Shown: positions 59,712 through 61,139 of the stretch, one piece after another
How positions within the stretch are numbered: the first letter of the stretch is position 1
Layout of the letters: each line of letters opens with the position of its first letter
NCBI GenBank assembly: GCA_963583595.1
Contig: CAUZWC010000001.1
Location: 1 to 61,139 of the forward strand
Direction: 5' to 3'
From: JABIRQ01 sp963583595
Lineage (GTDB): Bacteria > Pseudomonadota > Alphaproteobacteria > CADEGL01
Length of the DNA: 61,139 bases
Made by a program: the position numbers and the translations under genes
The notes under the pieces: model-generated
Database searches by the model: none
What the model was told of the DNA's origin: nothing
What the model saw: the letters and a program-made list of their open reading frames with translations, nothing else

Positions 59712-61139
59712 ATGACGAACGCTGAACCGGAGGACGCCCAGGATGTCCGGATCACGCTGCCCGATGGCAGCGCGCGCGGCTATGCGCGGCCGGTGACCGG
59801 CGCCACCGTGGCCGCGTCCATCGGCCCGGGCCTGGCCAAGGCCGCCCTGGCCATCGTGGTCGATGGCGAGCTGCGCGACCTCAACCGCGAGATCGAGGGC
59901 GATGCCGCGATCAGCATCGTCACGGCCAAGGATTCCGAAGGCCTCGAACTGCTGCGCCATGACGCGGCCCATGTTCTGGCCGAGGCGGTGAAGGAGCTGG
60001 AGCCCGAGACCCAGGTCACGATCGGCCCGGTGATCGAGAACGGCTTCTTCTACGACTTCGCTCGGGCCGAGCCCTTCACGCCGGACGATCTGGAGCGGAT
60101 CGAGGCGCGGATGCGCGAGATCGTCGCGCGCGACGAGGCGATCGTGCGCGAGGTCTGGGACCGCGACGAGGCGATCGCCTATTTCGAATCGATCGGCGAG
60201 GCCTACAAGGCAGAGATCATTGCCGACCTGCCGGAAGACGAGGTCATCACGGTCTATCGCCAGGGCGAATTTCTCGACCTCTGCCGCGGCCCCCATCTGC
60301 CCTCGACGGGCAAGCTGGGCACGGCTTTCAAGCTGCTCAAGATCGCCGGGGCCTATTGGCGCGGCGATTCGCGCAATCCCATGCTGCAGCGGGTCTACGG
60401 CACCTGCTGGTCGGACGCCAAGGCGCTCGAGGCCTATCTTCATCGTCTGGAAGAGGCGGAGAAGCGCGATCATCGGCGCCTGGGGCGCGAGATGGGCCTC
60501 TACCATTTCCAGGAGGAGGCCGCCGGCTCGATCTTCTGGCACGACAAGGGTTGGACGCTCTACCGCACGATCGAGAACTATATGCGCGGCCGTCTCCAGG
60601 CGGCCGGCTATTCCGAGGTCAAGACGCCCCAGCTCGTCGACCGCGTGCTGTGGGAAGAATCGGGCCATTGGGAGAAGTTCCGCGAGCATATGTTCACGAC
60701 GGCGACGGACGAGGACCGCATCCTCGCCCTCAAGCCGATGAACTGCCCCTGCCATGTCCAGATCTTCAAGCAGGGCATCAAGAGCTACCGCGACCTGCCG
60801 CACCGCATGGCCGAGTTCGGCTCCTGCCATCGCAACGAGCCCTCGGGGGCGCTGCACGGGCTGATGCGCGTGCGCGCCTTCGTTCAGGACGATGCCCATA
60901 TCTTCTGCACCGAGGACCAGGTCGAAGACGAGACGAAAATCTTCTGCGATCTCCTCGCCAGCATCTACAAGGATCTCGGCTTCGAGGACTTCATCATCAA
61001 ATTCGCCGATCGGCCGCCGGTGCGCGCCGGTACGGATGAGACCTGGGACAAGGCCGAGGCCTCTCTGCGCGACGCTCTCGAATCCACGGGCCGGCCTTAT
61101 GTGATGAATCCGGGCGAGGGTGCCTTCTACGGGCCCAAG
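59712..61139 (+). CDS. thrS: Threonyl-tRNA synthetase, 3' end outside window
   Basis: Class II synthetase charging tRNA-Thr. The 476 residues present cover the TGS domain (VRITLPDGSARGYA), the editing domain with RHDAAHVLAEAV and DLCRGPHLPSTG, and most of the catalytic core. Motif 2 and zinc ligands lie in LKPMNCPCHVQIFKQ and CHRNEPSGALHGLMR. The frame is still open at the right edge, so the end of the core and the anticodon-binding domain are missing here. The start ATG is 106 bases after the GT9 stop. Confidence 0.96.
   Translation, partial: MTNAEPEDAQDVRITLPDGSARGYARPVTGATVAASIGPGLAKAALAIVVDGELRDLNREIEGDAAISIVTAKDSEGLELLRHDAAHVLAEAVKELEPETQVTIGPVIENGFFYDFARAEPFTPDDLERIEARMREIVARDEAIVREVWDRDEAIAYFESIGEAYKAEIIADLPEDEVITVYRQGEFLDLCRGPHLPSTGKLGTAFKLLKIAGAYWRGDSRNPMLQRVYGTCWSDAKALEAYLHRLEEAEKRDHRRLGREMGLYHFQEEAAGSIFWHDKGWTLYRTIENYMRGRLQAAGYSEVKTPQLVDRVLWEESGHWEKFREHMFTTATDEDRILALKPMNCPCHVQIFKQGIKSYRDLPHRMAEFGSCHRNEPSGALHGLMRVRAFVQDDAHIFCTEDQVEDETKIFCDLLASIYKDLGFEDFIIKFADRPPVRAGTDETWDKAEASLRDALESTGRPYVMNPGEGAFYGPK

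Overview
The window is 61 kb of high-GC DNA that is almost entirely coding. It reads as chromosomal core sequence of an alphaproteobacterium, most likely of the Rhodospirillales or close kin. The basis is the ChvG/ChvI pair beside pckA, a short HprK followed by RapZ and an EIIA-Man-like protein ahead of ahcY, AddAB instead of RecBCD, a TIGR02300 zinc-ribbon/Asp-rich protein, a DUF1150 protein after a small heat-shock protein, and the kdsD-lptCAB-rpoN-hpf-ptsN cluster. I see no prophage, insertion sequence, CRISPR array or plasmid backbone. Several calls move the start inward from the longest open frame, on the basis of ribosome-binding sites and family length; reasons are given per gene.

Layout. 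1-3 kb: 3' part of a MscS channel and an MFS transporter. 3-10 kb: pckA and a broken HugZ-like flavin-split-barrel gene on the minus strand, then chvI, chvG, hprK, rapZ and an EIIA-Man gene on the plus strand, then a frameshifted remnant of PTS enzyme I where HPr and enzyme I would be expected. 10-21 kb: ahcY (with an exact CtrA-type box upstream), then the tightly overlapping tsaE-amgK-murU-addB-addA genes and trxA. 21-31.6 kb, minus strand: aroA-cmk-rpsA, ihfB, a LapA-domain protein, pyrF, trpF, trpB, trpA, accD, folC. 31.8-36.5 kb: TIGR02300 protein, tRNA-Ala(GGC), two tandem TauD-like dioxygenases divergent from a branched-chain aminotransferase, hsp20 with a sigma-32-type promoter and a candidate RNA thermometer, and DUF1150. 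36.6-43.8 kb, minus strand: tRNA-Leu(CAG), rnd, kdsD, lptC, lptA, lptB, rpoN, hpf, ptsN. 44-52 kb: NDUFA9-like epimerase, uppP, gltD, gltB. 52-61 kb: a small six-cysteine protein with a broken signal peptide, an FzlA-like GST, two TPR proteins, an SDR, a cupin, an alpha/beta hydrolase, two glycosyltransferases, and thrS running off the end.

How they work together. The left part couples envelope and acid sensing (ChvGI) to gluconeogenesis (PckA) and to a PTS-type regulatory branch. That branch looks eroded: HprK has Pro where the Walker A Ser/Thr should be, ptsH is absent, and enzyme I survives only as its frameshifted C-terminal end, while EIIA-Man, RapZ and PtsN keep their key residues. The middle blocks supply aromatic and tryptophan synthesis, pyrimidines, fatty acid and folate metabolism, and the translation factors RpsA and IHF. 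The kdsD-lptCAB block builds and exports LPS. GltBD assimilates ammonia.

Main leads: the decayed HPr/enzyme I/HprK module, the hsp20 leader that could pair with its own ribosome-binding site around a bulged G, the CtrA box at ahcY, the tandem dioxygenase/aminotransferase neighbourhood, and the broken six-cysteine secreted protein. Several genes in one window are disrupted, so real gene decay must be told apart from assembly indels.
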